Notes: generated by a model not told the origin, from the letters alone. Counted from the stretch's first letter, positions 7,790 through 17,190 are shown. The stretch is 64,000 bases of DNA from JASHPR01 sp963739645 (GCA_963739645.1 CAVUBM010000015.1:62001-126000); one strand, 5' to 3'. Translations and numbers: made by a program.

Positions 7790-10700
7790 CCCCGGCGATC
7801 ATCCCACCGGAGCGGGAGACCGGGGCCACCGATAAATCGTGGCTGTGCAGGCTGGCCAGGGCGGCCGTCACCTCAGCAGCTTCCGGAACGCGAAGCCGCC
7901 GGTAGATCTCCAGCGCCTGGCGGAAGTTACTGGTGGCGGCCGCCACATCGCCGCTGCGGGCCAGGCAGTGCCCGAGGCCGTCAAGCGCCCGGGCCTGGTG
8001 CAGCGGGCTCTGCAGCGCGGTGGCGACGTCGAGCGCCTCGGTGAAGCTGGCGCTGGCCTGGCCCGGGCCGGCCGACGCGAGGTACAGCCTGCCGAGACCG
8101 GTGAGCGCCTCGGCCTGGGCCAGCCGGTCGCCGACCTGGCGGGACTCCCGCAGCGCCCGGGTCAGACTGCCGGCCGCGGCGTCGTACTCACCGGCCTGCA
8201 CCTGGACGTCCCCGAGATAGCACAGCGCGTTGGCCTCGCCCTGGCGGTCACCCAGGCCGCGGAACAGGTCAAGGGCCAGGAGCAGATCACTGGCCGCCGC
8301 CACGTGGTCGCCGGTCGCGCCGCGCACGGCGCCCAGGTAGTGCAGGGCGTTGGCCTCGCCGAGCCGGTTGCCGAGGCTCCGGGACAGCTCCAGCGCCCGG
8401 CTGAGGCTGCCGGTCGCGGCCAGGTAGTCACCGGTCACGCGCTGCAGGGCGCCGGTCCACAGCAGCGTGTTCATCTGGCCGAGCCGGTCTCCGAGGTCGC
8501 GGTAGAGGCTGAGCGCCTGGGCGAGGGTCCCGGCCGCGGCCGGGTAGTCACCACTCTCGTACTGCACGCCGCCGAGATAGCAGAGCGCGATGGCCTGCCC
8601 GGGCCGGTCGCCGAGCCCGCGGAACTTCTCAAGCGCGTCGCGGTAGGCGTGGGTCGCGGCCGGGCTGTCATCGGTCATGTACTGCGCCGCGCCGAGGTTG
8701 ATCAGTGCCTGGGCCTGGCTGCGCTGATCTCCGGTCTCCTGGGCCAGCCCGAGGGCCCGGGTGAGGGTGCCGATCGCGGCCGGGTAGTCATCGGTCAGCC
8801 GCTGCGCGGCGCCGAGGTTGATCAGTGCCCGGGCCTGGCCGGCCGGGTCCCCGGCCGTCGCGGCCGCGGCGGCGGCCACCCGGTGGATGGCCAGCGCCTG
8901 GTCCCAGTACCCGGCGTCGTAGAGGAACGTGCCCATCGCGGCGGCGATCCCGGCGGCTTCGGCAGGCCGGCCGTGGCCGCGGCGAACTCCACGCAGGCTT
9001 GCAGGTTCAGGCGCTCGGCCTGCATCCAGGCCAGCGCCTGGTCCCAGGTGGCCAGCTTCGGGACGATGCCGGAGGGATCACCGTCGGGCGCCGCGGCGTC
9101 GGCGTGCAGGGCCAGGTGCCGGTCGGCGGCCTGCGCCGCGGCCAGGTAGTAGCCGAGCAGGCGGCCGGTGCGCGCCGTGCGGTCGGCCGCCTCGTCGGCC
9201 GCGGCGAGCGTGCGGGCGTAGGCGCGGAGCAGGTCGTGCAGGCCGTAGCGGCCCCGGGCCGTCTCCTCGATCAGGTGGTTGTCGTACAGCTCATCGAGCA
9301 GCCGCCGGGTCCCCGCCAGGTCGAAGCTGTCCAGGGCGGCGGCGGCCCGGGCGTCGATGTCCTGGCCCGGGTGCAGCCCGAGCCCCCGGAACATCCGCTG
9401 CTGGTCGGCCGGGATATCCGCGTAGGAGAGCTCGAAGGCGGCGGCCATGGTCAGGCTCCCGGCGTGGATCTCCTCCAGCTCGTTCTGGGTCTCCGCCAGC
9501 GCCCCGATCAGGTCGGTGACCGTCCAGGACGGATGATGGCGCAGCCGGCCGGCCAGGAGCCTGACGGCCAGCGGCAGGTACCCGCAGTGCCGCACGACCT
9601 CGCTCACGGCCTCCGGCTCCCGCGCCGACGCGGGATCCAGCCGGATGAACAGCTGCTCGGCCTCGCCGGCTGGCAGCGTGCCCAGCGTCAGCGGCACCGC
9701 CTCCTCGAGGTCGACCAGGCGGCGCCGGCTGGTGACCAGGACCGCCGTGCCCCTCGCGCCAGGCAGCAGCGGGCGCACCTGATCGGCGTCCCTGGCGTTG
9801 TCCAGCAGCACCAGCATCCGTGTCCCGGCCAGCAGGCTCCGGTACAGCTGCGCCTGCGCCGCCACGCCAGCGGGAATCTGCTCGGCGGGCACGCTGAGGG
9901 CGTCGAGGAAGCCCCTGATCACGTCGGCCGGCGCCATGGGTGCGCCCGACGGATCGAAGCCGCGCAGGTTCACGTACAGCTGGCCGCCGGGAAACCGGCC
10001 GGCGATCTCGCTGGCCCAGCGCACGGCCAGGGCGGTCTTGCCGACGCCGCCGGGCCCGTCGACCGCCAGGACCGTGGTGGTGCCGTCGTCAGGGACGGCC
10101 TCACCCAGCAGACGGGTGAGCGCATCCATCTCGTCACGGCGGCCCACGAAGTGCGGCATGCGGGCCGGCAGCTGGTTCGGCACCAGCGCAGCGGGGGCGC
10201 CGGGCGGCCCGGCCGGGCCGGGCCGGGCAGAGGAGCCCGCCGGGCCCGGCGCGTCCGCGTCCGCGGCCGGGGGCGTCGCAGCAGCCAGCCTGGCCGGTGC
10301 GCCGTCCAGGACCGCGGTGTCCGGCGGGTAGGGGTGATCCGGCAGGCAGATCCAGGCGACGGCGGTGGTCTCCTTGACCGTGACCGAGATGGGCCGGTAG
10401 GTGGCGGCGTCACCGGCCGGGCTGTGCCGGACCACCTCGTCGAAGAACCAGGACGAGGTGATCAGCGCCAGCGTCCCGGGGGATCCCGCCAGCGCGGCCT
10501 TGAGCGGGGCCGCGTCCAGCAGCCGGAAGGCCAGGTTGATCGAGGCGGCGGTGACCCCGTGCTCGTCGTAGTACACCTCACCCGCATGGAGCGCCATCCG
10601 GAGCCGGATCCGTTCCCCGGGGGCGTGCTCCGCGTTGTGCTCCCGGAGCGCGGTGGCCAGCTCACGCGGCACGGACGCCACGAACGCGCCCTTGGGCACC

Positions 10701-10912
10701 TCCGCCGGGATCAGGACGAACACGCCGTCGCCGCAGCTCTCCTGATAGCACGCGTCCCAGGGGACACCCGCGCTCGCGAAGGCCTGCTGCAAGGCGCGGT
10801 ACATGCCGTCACGGACCACGAGCCGGTGCTGGTTGGTGCGCCGCTGGTCCCCGAAGCCCTCGACGTCCACGACGAGAATCGTGCGGTGCACGGCCTGCCG
10901 CTGCTGCTCCAT
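7786..10912 (-). CDS. Cyclase-like / NB-ARC / TPR STAND ATPase (AfsR-like), frameshifted
   Basis: Residues 1-170 resemble a degenerate class III nucleotide cyclase domain (LVVDVEGFG, CGDGVFVLIP, LRMALHAGEV). An NB-ARC ATPase follows, with Walker A GPGGVGKTALAVRW, Walker B RMLVLLDNARDAD, sensor VLVTSRRRL and GYLPLAVRLLAGRL. About ten 40-residue TPRs follow (GDRLGxANALxYLGxV), which make the DNA visibly 120-bp periodic. The TPR part is in another frame; one missing base near 8960 restores PEAAGIAAAMGTFLYDAGYW. The original frame then runs on over the kinase gene, so another shift near 7810 is likely and the stop at 7786-7788 is inferred. Such proteins are oligomerising signal-transduction switches. 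The domain order differs from AfsR, which starts with a SARP DNA-binding domain. Confidence 0.8.
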
Positions 10913-11124
10913 CTGATTCTCGCTCCCGGACCCACGCCAGCAACGACCCCACCCCTGATCAGCGTGGTCAGTTTAGCTGTCCGGAAGCGCCCAGGTCCGC
11001 CGCGCGCCCGACGCCGTGACCGGCGCCGCGCTTATCGCGTTCGGCCTGCGTCTGGCCGCCGAGCAGCGCTGACCGCATGGCTGCGGCCAGCGCCGGCCGC
11101 TTGGTGCTGAGCGCGCGTGCGCGG

Positions 11125-11805
11125 TCAGCCGTGCAGAATCGGCCTGCCCAGCTGGACCGGCTTGCCCCCGGTGGCCACGGAGGCCGCGCCGTAGAAGAGG
11201 TACACGCCGACCGCGGCGAACACCAGCACGACGTAGCCGGCGGTCTTCAGCAGGCCGCCTGACGGCACGCCGGCCGCCGAAGCCCCGTTAAAGGCGAGAT
11301 ACAGCAGCAGCAGGGCCAGGTCGACGAGCACGAACACCACCGTGAAGGCCAGCGGCAGCCGCAGCGTCGCCACGGTGAGCATCACGATAATGATCAGCCA
11401 GGTGAGCAGGAACAGTTTCACGGTGGCGAGCGCCGCGAGGGCGGGGATGGCGAACCAGTTGTGGTCCAGGCCGAGCACCAGCACGCCGTAACTCAGCCAG
11501 AAGGTGCCGAAGATGCCAAAGATGCTCGCCACGGCGCTCTGGCCGATGGCCACGCTCCAGATCGCGGCCAGGAGCAGGCCCACGGAGGTGGAGGCCAGGA
11601 TGATGGCCACGGGAGCGCCCAGGACGCCGGCCGGCACGACGCCGACCAACCCCAGGCCGAGCGCTACGGACCCCGCGATGAAGGTCGGCAGGCCCAGCAT
11701 GGCCGGATCGCCCGCCAGCGGCCCGGTCACGGCCGCCGGTGCGGCAGCGGCTTCGTCCGCCGGGGGATGGGGGGATTCATCAGCGGTGGCATCGAGGGCG
11801 GTCAT
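11125..11805 (-). CDS. GPR1/FUN34/YaaH (AceTr) family membrane transporter
   Basis: 226 residues from the ATG at 11805, preceded by GAGGAG. Six hydrophobic helices follow an acidic ~35-residue N-terminus. The pre-TM1 segment GDPAMLGLPTFIAGSVALGLGLVG matches the NPAPLGL-type entry motif of the acetate/succinate transporter family. Family members move acetate, succinate or related short acids with protons. It lies downstream of the activator gene on the same strand, and an operator-like site at 11895-11906 sits 90 bp upstream. A role in handling short organic acids from alkane oxidation is inference. Confidence 0.85.
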   Translation of the reverse strand: MTALDATADESPHPPADEAAAAPAAVTGPLAGDPAMLGLPTFIAGSVALGLGLVGVVPAGVLGAPVAIILASTSVGLLLAAIWSVAIGQSAVASIFGIFGTFWLSYGVLVLGLDHNWFAIPALAALATVKLFLLTWLIIIVMLTVATLRLPLAFTVVFVLVDLALLLLYLAFNGASAAGVPSGGLLKTAGYVVLVFAAVGVYLFYGAASVATGGKPVQLGRPILHG

Positions 11806-11894
11806 TACGGCTCCTCTCGTCGGCAACGCACAGGAGCCCCACGGCATGTGCGGCCCTGCAAGGTCTTCGTACAACAGGAGCCGTGCGCAGCGAT

Positions 11895-11906
11895 TCTCAG
11901 TTTGAG
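11895..11906. promoter_or_regulatory. Operator-like motif upstream of the YaaH transporter
   Basis: TCTCAGTTTGAG differs at only two central bases from the core TCTCATGTTGAG found twice near the monooxygenase genes. All three share the CTCA-N3-TGAG dyad. This copy lies 90 bp before the transporter start, so the transporter probably belongs to the same regulon. It lacks the downstream TGTGATGC element. Confidence 0.45.
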
Positions 11907-11945
11907 CCGACCCGGGGCGGACCAGCGCTAACACCGCGCTGAAGA

Positions 11946-13745
11946 TCAGGCGGACGGGGTCACTATGCCGTATTCGTGGATCTTGCGGTAGATCGTCGCC
12001 CGGGACATCCCGAGCGACTCGGCGGCCTTCACCTTGTTGCCCTTGTGATCCTGCAGGCTCTGCACGATCGCGTCGCGCTCCATCGACTCCAGCGGGCTGA
12101 GCAGCCTGCGGCTGACCGTCCAGCACTCGGGCGGCAGGTCGGCTGGCTGGATCGTCCCGGTGCGGCGGTGCTGGGCCACCCGCCGGAGCACCTGCCAGAG
12201 CTGCTCGGTGTTGCCCGGCCAGCTTGACCGCAGCAGGATCTGCATCGCCTCGGGCGAGCAGACCAGCCGTGGGTAGTGATTGAGCTTCGCGAGCAGGAAC
12301 GGCACGAGGTCGTGCAGGTCGTCGATGTGATGCCGGAGCGGGGGCAGCTTCACGGAGCTGGGGAAGAACCGCAGCAGCTGGCTCACGTCCTTGCTCACCG
12401 GGCCGTGGCCCAGGGTGACCGCGACCCATGGCTCATCCGCGCGCTCGGCGGCCTTGGTTTCCTGCAGGGCAGCCGACAGGGCGTGCAGCCGCCGGGCGTT
12501 CAGCCGGTCGACGTGCCGGATGACCAGCGCCCCCGTGCCGTCGAGCAGCTCCCGGCGCACGGTCACCTGCCAGTCCTGGTCGGTGGCATCGGCCGCGTCG
12601 AGCACATGGAAGCGGCCGGCCGGGTTCCGGCGCTGGTGCACCGCGCGGACCACCGCCAGCTTGCCGACCCCGGGCTCGCCCTGCAGGGCCAGCCACTCGC
12701 CGGAGTCGTAGACCGATTCCACCTGGTGGCAGCCGCGCAGCCAGAGCGAGCCGGAACCGACCAGGCTGGGCAGGACCATCCGGGCCTGCACGGGCTCGGC
12801 CGCGGCCCGGACCCCGGCATCGACCAGCTTCACGTGCACCACGCCGCCGGCCAGCCGGTCATCGCCGCGCAGCGGCCGGCAGTACATCCGCGCCTTGGCC
12901 CCGGTGGGCAGCTCGACCAGCACCGCACCGGACTGACGGCCGGCCAGGCTCTCGGTGGCCTGCCCGAGCAGCACGGCCTGGTCGGCGGGGTCGAGCACCT
13001 GCCGGGCGTGCTCGTTCATCATGACCACGTCGTGGTTGAGCGCCAGCACGATGCCGGCGCTGTGCCGGCACGCCCGCAGGTACTCCTGCAGCAGCTCGAA
13101 CTCGCGTGCGTTGCTGTCGGTGAGCAGCGCCTGGGTGATCTGGTCGGCCGTGGTCTTGGCCAGCGTGATCAGCAGCGGATCGGCGTACTTGCGCCAGCAG
13201 GTCAGGTCCACGGCGCCGAGCGTTATGCCGGAGATCGGGTGCCGGATGGGCACCCCGGCGCAGGCGAGGTCCTCCAGGTTCTCGGCGTAGTGCTCGTGGC
13301 CGAAGACGTGCATGGGCCGGCCACCCTCCAGCGCCGTGCCGATGCCGTTGGTGCCGACGGACTCCTCGGCGTAGCTGAACCCCGGGGCGAGCTGGACGCT
13401 GTCCAGGTGCCGGTCGAGCTCATGATCCGCGCCGAGCCGGCTGAGCACCACGCCTGCCGCGTCGGTGAGGATGACGCTGATCGGCTGGCCCTCCAGGTGC
13501 TCGCGCAGGTGCCGGAGCACGGGCAGGGCACTGCGGGTCAGCGGGGTGTCCAGGTCAGGATCGCCGGTGTAGGCGATGTCGATGTGGTCGGCCGCCACGT
13601 TCCATCGCCTGGAGCGCCACCACGAGGCCAGGATCGTGTCGCGCACCTGATGTGGGTCGACGGACTCGGCGGTGAGGAAGCGCTCCCTGGTCTCCGCCAG
13701 CCGTTCGCCATCAGTTAAGGCCGGCGGGCGCGCTGAAGGCGGCAT
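11946..13745 (-). CDS. mimR: MimR-like GAF/AAA+/Fis transcriptional activator
   Basis: 599 residues from ATG 13745 with a near-perfect AGGAGGGG site. The N-terminal region (to ~290) contains a GAF-like sensor (LTDAAGVVLSRLGADHELD, GFSYAEESVGTNGIGTALE). A central AAA+-like region has a recognisable P-loop, GEPGVGK, and the C-terminal Fis-type helix-turn-helix is MERDAIVQSLQDHKGNKVKAAESLGMSRATIY. The GAFTGA loop needed to touch sigma-54 is absent and the second Walker motif is weak, so it probably works with a sigma-70-type polymerase. Its position, divergent from the monooxygenase genes, matches MimR, the activator of the mycobacterial mimABCD operon. The symbol is given by analogy. Confidence 0.85.
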   Translation of the reverse strand: MPPSARPPALTDGERLAETRERFLTAESVDPHQVRDTILASWWRSRRWNVAADHIDIAYTGDPDLDTPLTRSALPVLRHLREHLEGQPISVILTDAAGVVLSRLGADHELDRHLDSVQLAPGFSYAEESVGTNGIGTALEGGRPMHVFGHEHYAENLEDLACAGVPIRHPISGITLGAVDLTCWRKYADPLLITLAKTTADQITQALLTDSNAREFELLQEYLRACRHSAGIVLALNHDVVMMNEHARQVLDPADQAVLLGQATESLAGRQSGAVLVELPTGAKARMYCRPLRGDDRLAGGVVHVKLVDAGVRAAAEPVQARMVLPSLVGSGSLWLRGCHQVESVYDSGEWLALQGEPGVGKLAVVRAVHQRRNPAGRFHVLDAADATDQDWQVTVRRELLDGTGALVIRHVDRLNARRLHALSAALQETKAAERADEPWVAVTLGHGPVSKDVSQLLRFFPSSVKLPPLRHHIDDLHDLVPFLLAKLNHYPRLVCSPEAMQILLRSSWPGNTEQLWQVLRRVAQHRRTGTIQPADLPPECWTVSRRLLSPLESMERDAIVQSLQDHKGNKVKAAESLGMSRATIYRKIHEYGIVTPSA

Positions 13746-13854
13746 GACCCCTCCTGCCCCCCGGGATCCTCTCGCGGGCGGCGGGTTGGGCCCGCGGGCA
13801 TCACCAGGTGTATGTGTGTCGTACCTACAAATTAAGCACCACATCACCGAAACC

Positions 13855-13900
13855 TGTCTCATGTTGAGACCGCCGATTTTCTGGTGGCGCAATGTGATGC
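13855..13900 (+). promoter_or_regulatory. Upstream copy of the two-part monooxygenase promoter element
   Basis: TGTCTCATGTTGAGA at 13855-13869 (a GTCTC/GAGAC dyad) is followed after 23 bp by TGTGATGC at 13893-13900. The same two blocks with identical spacing occur at 14243-14288 before the alpha-subunit gene. This copy lies between the divergent activator gene (110 bp away) and the 82-aa gene (start 13941), so it could serve both directions. Confidence 0.6.
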
Positions 13901-13940
13901 CCCGGCTGGGGAAGGTGATGTCGTGACCAGGAGGTGACCG

Positions 13941-14189
13941 ATGGACCGGCCAGATGAGCCCGCTCGCGAGACCTTCAACCCCTGGAGCATCGTCAATCTG
14001 GTGTTCGAGCATCTCGCTGAACAGGGCCTGCACCCCGTCCTCGGGGAGGCGGGCGACCCCGGCGCCCCGGCGGCGGAACTGCTCCGGGCACTGGGGATCC
14101 AGCCGGCGGCCGAGGGGAACCTGAAGATAGCCCAGGACGTCAGGGAGCATCTCAGCGAGATCAGGACGGCGTTCTTCGGCGACAGCTGA
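13941..14189 (+). CDS. 82-aa orphan protein at head of the monooxygenase locus
   Basis: A strong AGGAGGTGACC site precedes the ATG. The 82-residue acidic product (FNPWSIVNLVFEHLAEQGLHPVLG; EHLSEIRTAFFGDS) looks like a small helical soluble protein with no signal peptide. It is the first gene on the rightward strand after the activator, and its promoter region carries the same two-part element as the alpha subunit gene 160 bp downstream. I recognise no family. Co-regulation suggests a role in assembly, regulation or stability of the monooxygenase. Confidence 0.7.
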   Translation: MDRPDEPARETFNPWSIVNLVFEHLAEQGLHPVLGEAGDPGAPAAELLRALGIQPAAEGNLKIAQDVREHLSEIRTAFFGDS

Positions 14190-14242
14190 CGCGCCGGCCT
14201 CGCTTCCTGGCTCGGTCTCAGCGCCGCAGGCAGGCCGGGGTC

Positions 14243-14288
14243 TGTCTCATGTTGAGAGACGCATTCCCCCTGAACCGAGGTGTGATGC
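14243..14288 (+). promoter_or_regulatory. Second copy of the two-part promoter element, before prmA
   Basis: TGTCTCATGTTGAGA at 14243-14257 and TGTGATGC at 14281-14288, again exactly 23 bp apart, lie 62-107 bp before the alpha-subunit start. The first block is the presumed activator site. The second may be part of the core promoter. The intervening 23 bases are not conserved between the two copies, which argues that the blocks themselves are functional. Confidence 0.65.
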
Positions 14289-14349
14289 GACTCACAGGGA
14301 CTTTCGGCCGTGCGAGAAGGTCGGCCCGCGTGAAGCGAAAGGGGTGACG

Positions 14350-16002
14350 ATGAGTCGCCAAAGCGTGGCTAAGGCCCACCAGAAGATCCAGGAGCTGGCC
14401 TGGGAGCCGCAGTATCACGAGCCCGTGTCGCAGTACGGAACCGACTACACCTTCCAGAAGGCGGCCAAGAAGGACCCGCTCAAGCAGGTCCTGCGGTCGT
14501 ACTTCCCGATGCAGGAAGAGAAGGATCACCGGGTCTACGGCGCCTCCGACGGCGCCATCCGGGGCAACATGTTCCGCCAGGTGCAGGAGCGGTGGCTGGA
14601 GTGGCAGAAGCTGTTCCTGTCCATCATCCCGCTGCCCGAGATCTCGGCGGCGCGGGCGATGCCGCTGCTGTTCCGCACCGTGCCCAACCCGGAACTGCAC
14701 AACGGCCAGGCGATCCAGATGATCGACGAGGTGAGGCACTCGACGATCCAGCAGAACCTCAAGCGCCTGTACATGAACAACTACATCGACCCGGCTGGCT
14801 TCAACAACAGCCTCCGCAACTTCCAGAACGACTACTGCGGGACGATCGGCCGGCAGTTCGCCGAGGGCTTCATCACCGGTGACGCGATTACCGCGGCGAG
14901 CATCTACCTGACGATCGTGGCCGAGACGGCGTTCACGAACACATTGTTCGTGGCCATGCCCGCGGAAGCCGCGGCAAACGGCGACTACCTGCTGCCAACG
15001 GTGTTCCACTCGGTGCAGTCCGATGAGTCCCGGCACATCAGCAACGGCTACGCGACGCTGCTGATGGCGCTCGCTGATGAGAGCAACCACCAGCTGCTCG
15101 AGCGTGACCTGCGCTACGCCTGGTGGAACAACCACCGGGTGGTGGACGCGGCCATCGGCACGTTCATCGAGTACGGGACCAAGGACCGCCGCAAGGACCG
15201 GGAGAGCTACGCCGAGATGTGGCGGCGGTGGATCTACGACGACTACTACCGCAGCTATCTGGTCCCGCTGGAGAAGTACGGCCTGGTCATCCCGCACGAC
15301 CTCATCGAGGAGGCGTGGAACCAGATCTGGAACAAGGGCTACGTGCATGAGGTAGCCCAGTTCTTCGCCACCGGATGGCTGGCGAACTACTGGCGGATCG
15401 ACCCGATGACCGACGAGGACTTCGAGTGGTTCGAGTACAAGTACCCGGGCTGGTATGACCGGTACGGCAAGTGGTGGGAGAACTACAACCGGCTCTCGAT
15501 CCCGAACGGGCATCACCCGATCGTGGCCGAGAGCGTGGACTACGTGTACCCGCACCGCTGCTGGACCTGCATGGTGCCGTGCCTGGTCCGCGAGGACATG
15601 GTGGTCGACCAGGTCGACGGCCAGTGGCGCACGTACTGCCACGAGGAGTGCCGGTGGACCGACGCGGTCGCGTTCCGGCCCACCTTCCAGGGCCGGGAGA
15701 CCCCGAACATGGGCCAGCTGATCGGGGCCCGTGAATGGGAGACCCTGTACCACGGCTGGAACTGGGCGGACGTCGTGTCCGACATGGGCTACGTGCGTGA
15801 CGACGGCAAGACCATGACCGCGCAGCCGCATCTGAACTTGGACCCGAAGAAGATGTGGACGCTGGACCACCTGCGCCGCATGGGTCCGGTGCTGAGCCCG
15901 AACGTGATACTCAACGAGATGACGCCGGAAGAGCGCGAGGCCTTCAAGGCTGACTACAACCGGCAGGGCCCGGCCGGACGGCCTGCGCCCGCAGACGCCT
16001 GA
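14350..16002 (+). CDS. prmA: Propane/small-alkane monooxygenase hydroxylase, alpha subunit
   Basis: 550 residues (ATG 14350; a GTG six bases earlier is less likely). This is the catalytic diiron subunit of a soluble diiron monooxygenase. Expected iron ligands are visible: Glu97 (PLPEISAAR), Glu127/His130 in DEVRH, Glu192 (VAETAF) and Glu226/His229 in DESRH. Together with the beta subunit it activates O2 and hydroxylates a small alkane, classically propane or acetone/phenol-type substrates in the mim/prm group. The gene order alpha-reductase-beta-coupling protein and the following amidohydrolase-DUF59-ADH-GroEL set match the group 5 prm/mim loci of Rhodococcus and Mycobacterium. Substrate range cannot be read from the sequence. 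The frame is intact throughout. Confidence 0.95.
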   Translation: MSRQSVAKAHQKIQELAWEPQYHEPVSQYGTDYTFQKAAKKDPLKQVLRSYFPMQEEKDHRVYGASDGAIRGNMFRQVQERWLEWQKLFLSIIPLPEISAARAMPLLFRTVPNPELHNGQAIQMIDEVRHSTIQQNLKRLYMNNYIDPAGFNNSLRNFQNDYCGTIGRQFAEGFITGDAITAASIYLTIVAETAFTNTLFVAMPAEAAANGDYLLPTVFHSVQSDESRHISNGYATLLMALADESNHQLLERDLRYAWWNNHRVVDAAIGTFIEYGTKDRRKDRESYAEMWRRWIYDDYYRSYLVPLEKYGLVIPHDLIEEAWNQIWNKGYVHEVAQFFATGWLANYWRIDPMTDEDFEWFEYKYPGWYDRYGKWWENYNRLSIPNGHHPIVAESVDYVYPHRCWTCMVPCLVREDMVVDQVDGQWRTYCHEECRWTDAVAFRPTFQGRETPNMGQLIGAREWETLYHGWNWADVVSDMGYVRDDGKTMTAQPHLNLDPKKMWTLDHLRRMGPVLSPNVILNEMTPEEREAFKADYNRQGPAGRPAPADA

Positions 16003-16026
16003 GCAGGAGCCAGGCACCAGGACCGG

Positions 16027-16062
16027 AGGAGGGCCGCATGTCCGGCTTTGCGGCCCCCTCCT
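16027..16062 (+). other. Intercistronic hairpin after prmA
   Basis: AGGAGGGCCGC (16027-16037) can pair with GCGGCCCCCTCCT (16050-16062), leaving a 12-base loop and a two-base bulge. There is no U-run, so it is probably a 3'-end stabiliser or partial attenuator rather than a full terminator. It would let the hydroxylase alpha subunit outnumber the reductase. Confidence 0.5.
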
Positions 16063-16137
16063 GCCATCCCTATCCGTCCGGCCCACCCTGCGCCCTAACC
16101 TGCGCACCTTTCTAACGTCCGTCTCCGCGAGGGAGTC

Positions 16138-17190
16138 ATGGCCGACAAGCATGTCGTCCGGTTCGAGCCGGTTGGTATCGAGATCGAGGTCGATGAGGGC
16201 CAGACGATCCTGCGTGCCGCCGCCGAGCAGGGAATCATGCTTATGCACGGCTGCAAGGAGGGGCAGTGTGCCTCCTGCAAGTCGTTCGTGCTCGACGGTG
16301 AGGACATCGAGCTCGACCGGTACTCGACCTTCGCGCTGCCCGACTACGAGCTCGACGAGGGCTACACGCTGCTCTGCCGCGCGCATGCCTACGAGAACCT
16401 CACGATCGAGCTGCTCAACTACGACGAGGAGATGATCAGGTCCGGCCTGCCCATCCAGCAGGCGCGGGCCGAGGTCGTCGCTAACGACCCGGTCACGCAT
16501 GATCTGCGGCACCTGGTGCTGCGGCTGATCGAGCCGGCCGAGGTCAAGTTCTTCCCGGGGCAGTACATGGACATCGCTGTCCCCGGCACCGACGCCACCC
16601 GGTCGTTCTCGATGGCGAACACCTCCAGCCGCGACAGCGGGCAGCTGGAGTTCGTCATCAAGATCTACCCGGACGGGCTGTTCTCTCATTTCCTGGATAC
16701 CAAGCTGAAGGTCGGCGACGAGCTCAGCCTGAGCGGGCCGTTTGGCGTGTTCACGCTGCGCGAGGGTGACGACGACCTGATCTTCATCGGCGGCGGCGCC
16801 GGTATGGCGCCGATCCTGTCCCTGCTGCGGTCCATGGCCGAGCGCGGCCTGAGCCGCAAGGCGGTCTATTACTACGGCGCGCGCGGCCGCCGGGATCTGT
16901 GCTTCGAGGAAGAGCTGCGCGCGCTGGAGACCACCCTGCCCGACTTCCGGTTCGTGCCTGCCCTGTCCGAGCCCGGCCCGGACGACGGCTGGGACGGCGA
17001 GACCGGACTGATCACCGACGTGGTGCAGCGCCACGAGTCCGGCCTGGCCCGGGCGCACGCGTACGTGTGCGGGCCGCCGCCGATGGTGGAGGCCGCGACC
17101 GCGCTGCTCAGCCGCCTCGGCGTGCCCGATAAACGCGTCTACTACGACAAGTTCACCTTCACCGGCGATCCCGAGGGAGAAACCACATGA
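16138..17190 (+). CDS. prmB: Monooxygenase NADH reductase component
   Basis: 350 residues. The N-terminal plant-type [2Fe-2S] ferredoxin domain has Cys39, Cys44, Cys47 and Cys80 (HGCKEGQCASCK ... LLC). The FAD-binding barrel has RSFSMAN (155-161), and the NAD domain has GGGAGMAPI (218-226) and YVCGPPPMVEA. It passes electrons from NADH through FAD and the iron-sulfur cluster to the hydroxylase diiron centre. The start is separated from prmA by 135 bp containing a hairpin. Its stop overlaps the beta subunit start (ATGA), so those two are translationally coupled. Confidence 0.95.
   Translation: MADKHVVRFEPVGIEIEVDEGQTILRAAAEQGIMLMHGCKEGQCASCKSFVLDGEDIELDRYSTFALPDYELDEGYTLLCRAHAYENLTIELLNYDEEMIRSGLPIQQARAEVVANDPVTHDLRHLVLRLIEPAEVKFFPGQYMDIAVPGTDATRSFSMANTSSRDSGQLEFVIKIYPDGLFSHFLDTKLKVGDELSLSGPFGVFTLREGDDDLIFIGGGAGMAPILSLLRSMAERGLSRKAVYYYGARGRRDLCFEEELRALETTLPDFRFVPALSEPGPDDGWDGETGLITDVVQRHESGLARAHAYVCGPPPMVEAATALLSRLGVPDKRVYYDKFTFTGDPEGETT

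Noticed and set aside
12276..13718. 480-residue plus-strand open frame opposite the activator
   Set aside because: It is the antisense shadow of the MimR-like gene, with His/Val/Gly-rich composition and no family features.
13855..14349. Sigma-54 promoter before the monooxygenase genes
   Set aside because: No GG-N10-GC pair was found and the activator lacks GAFTGA.
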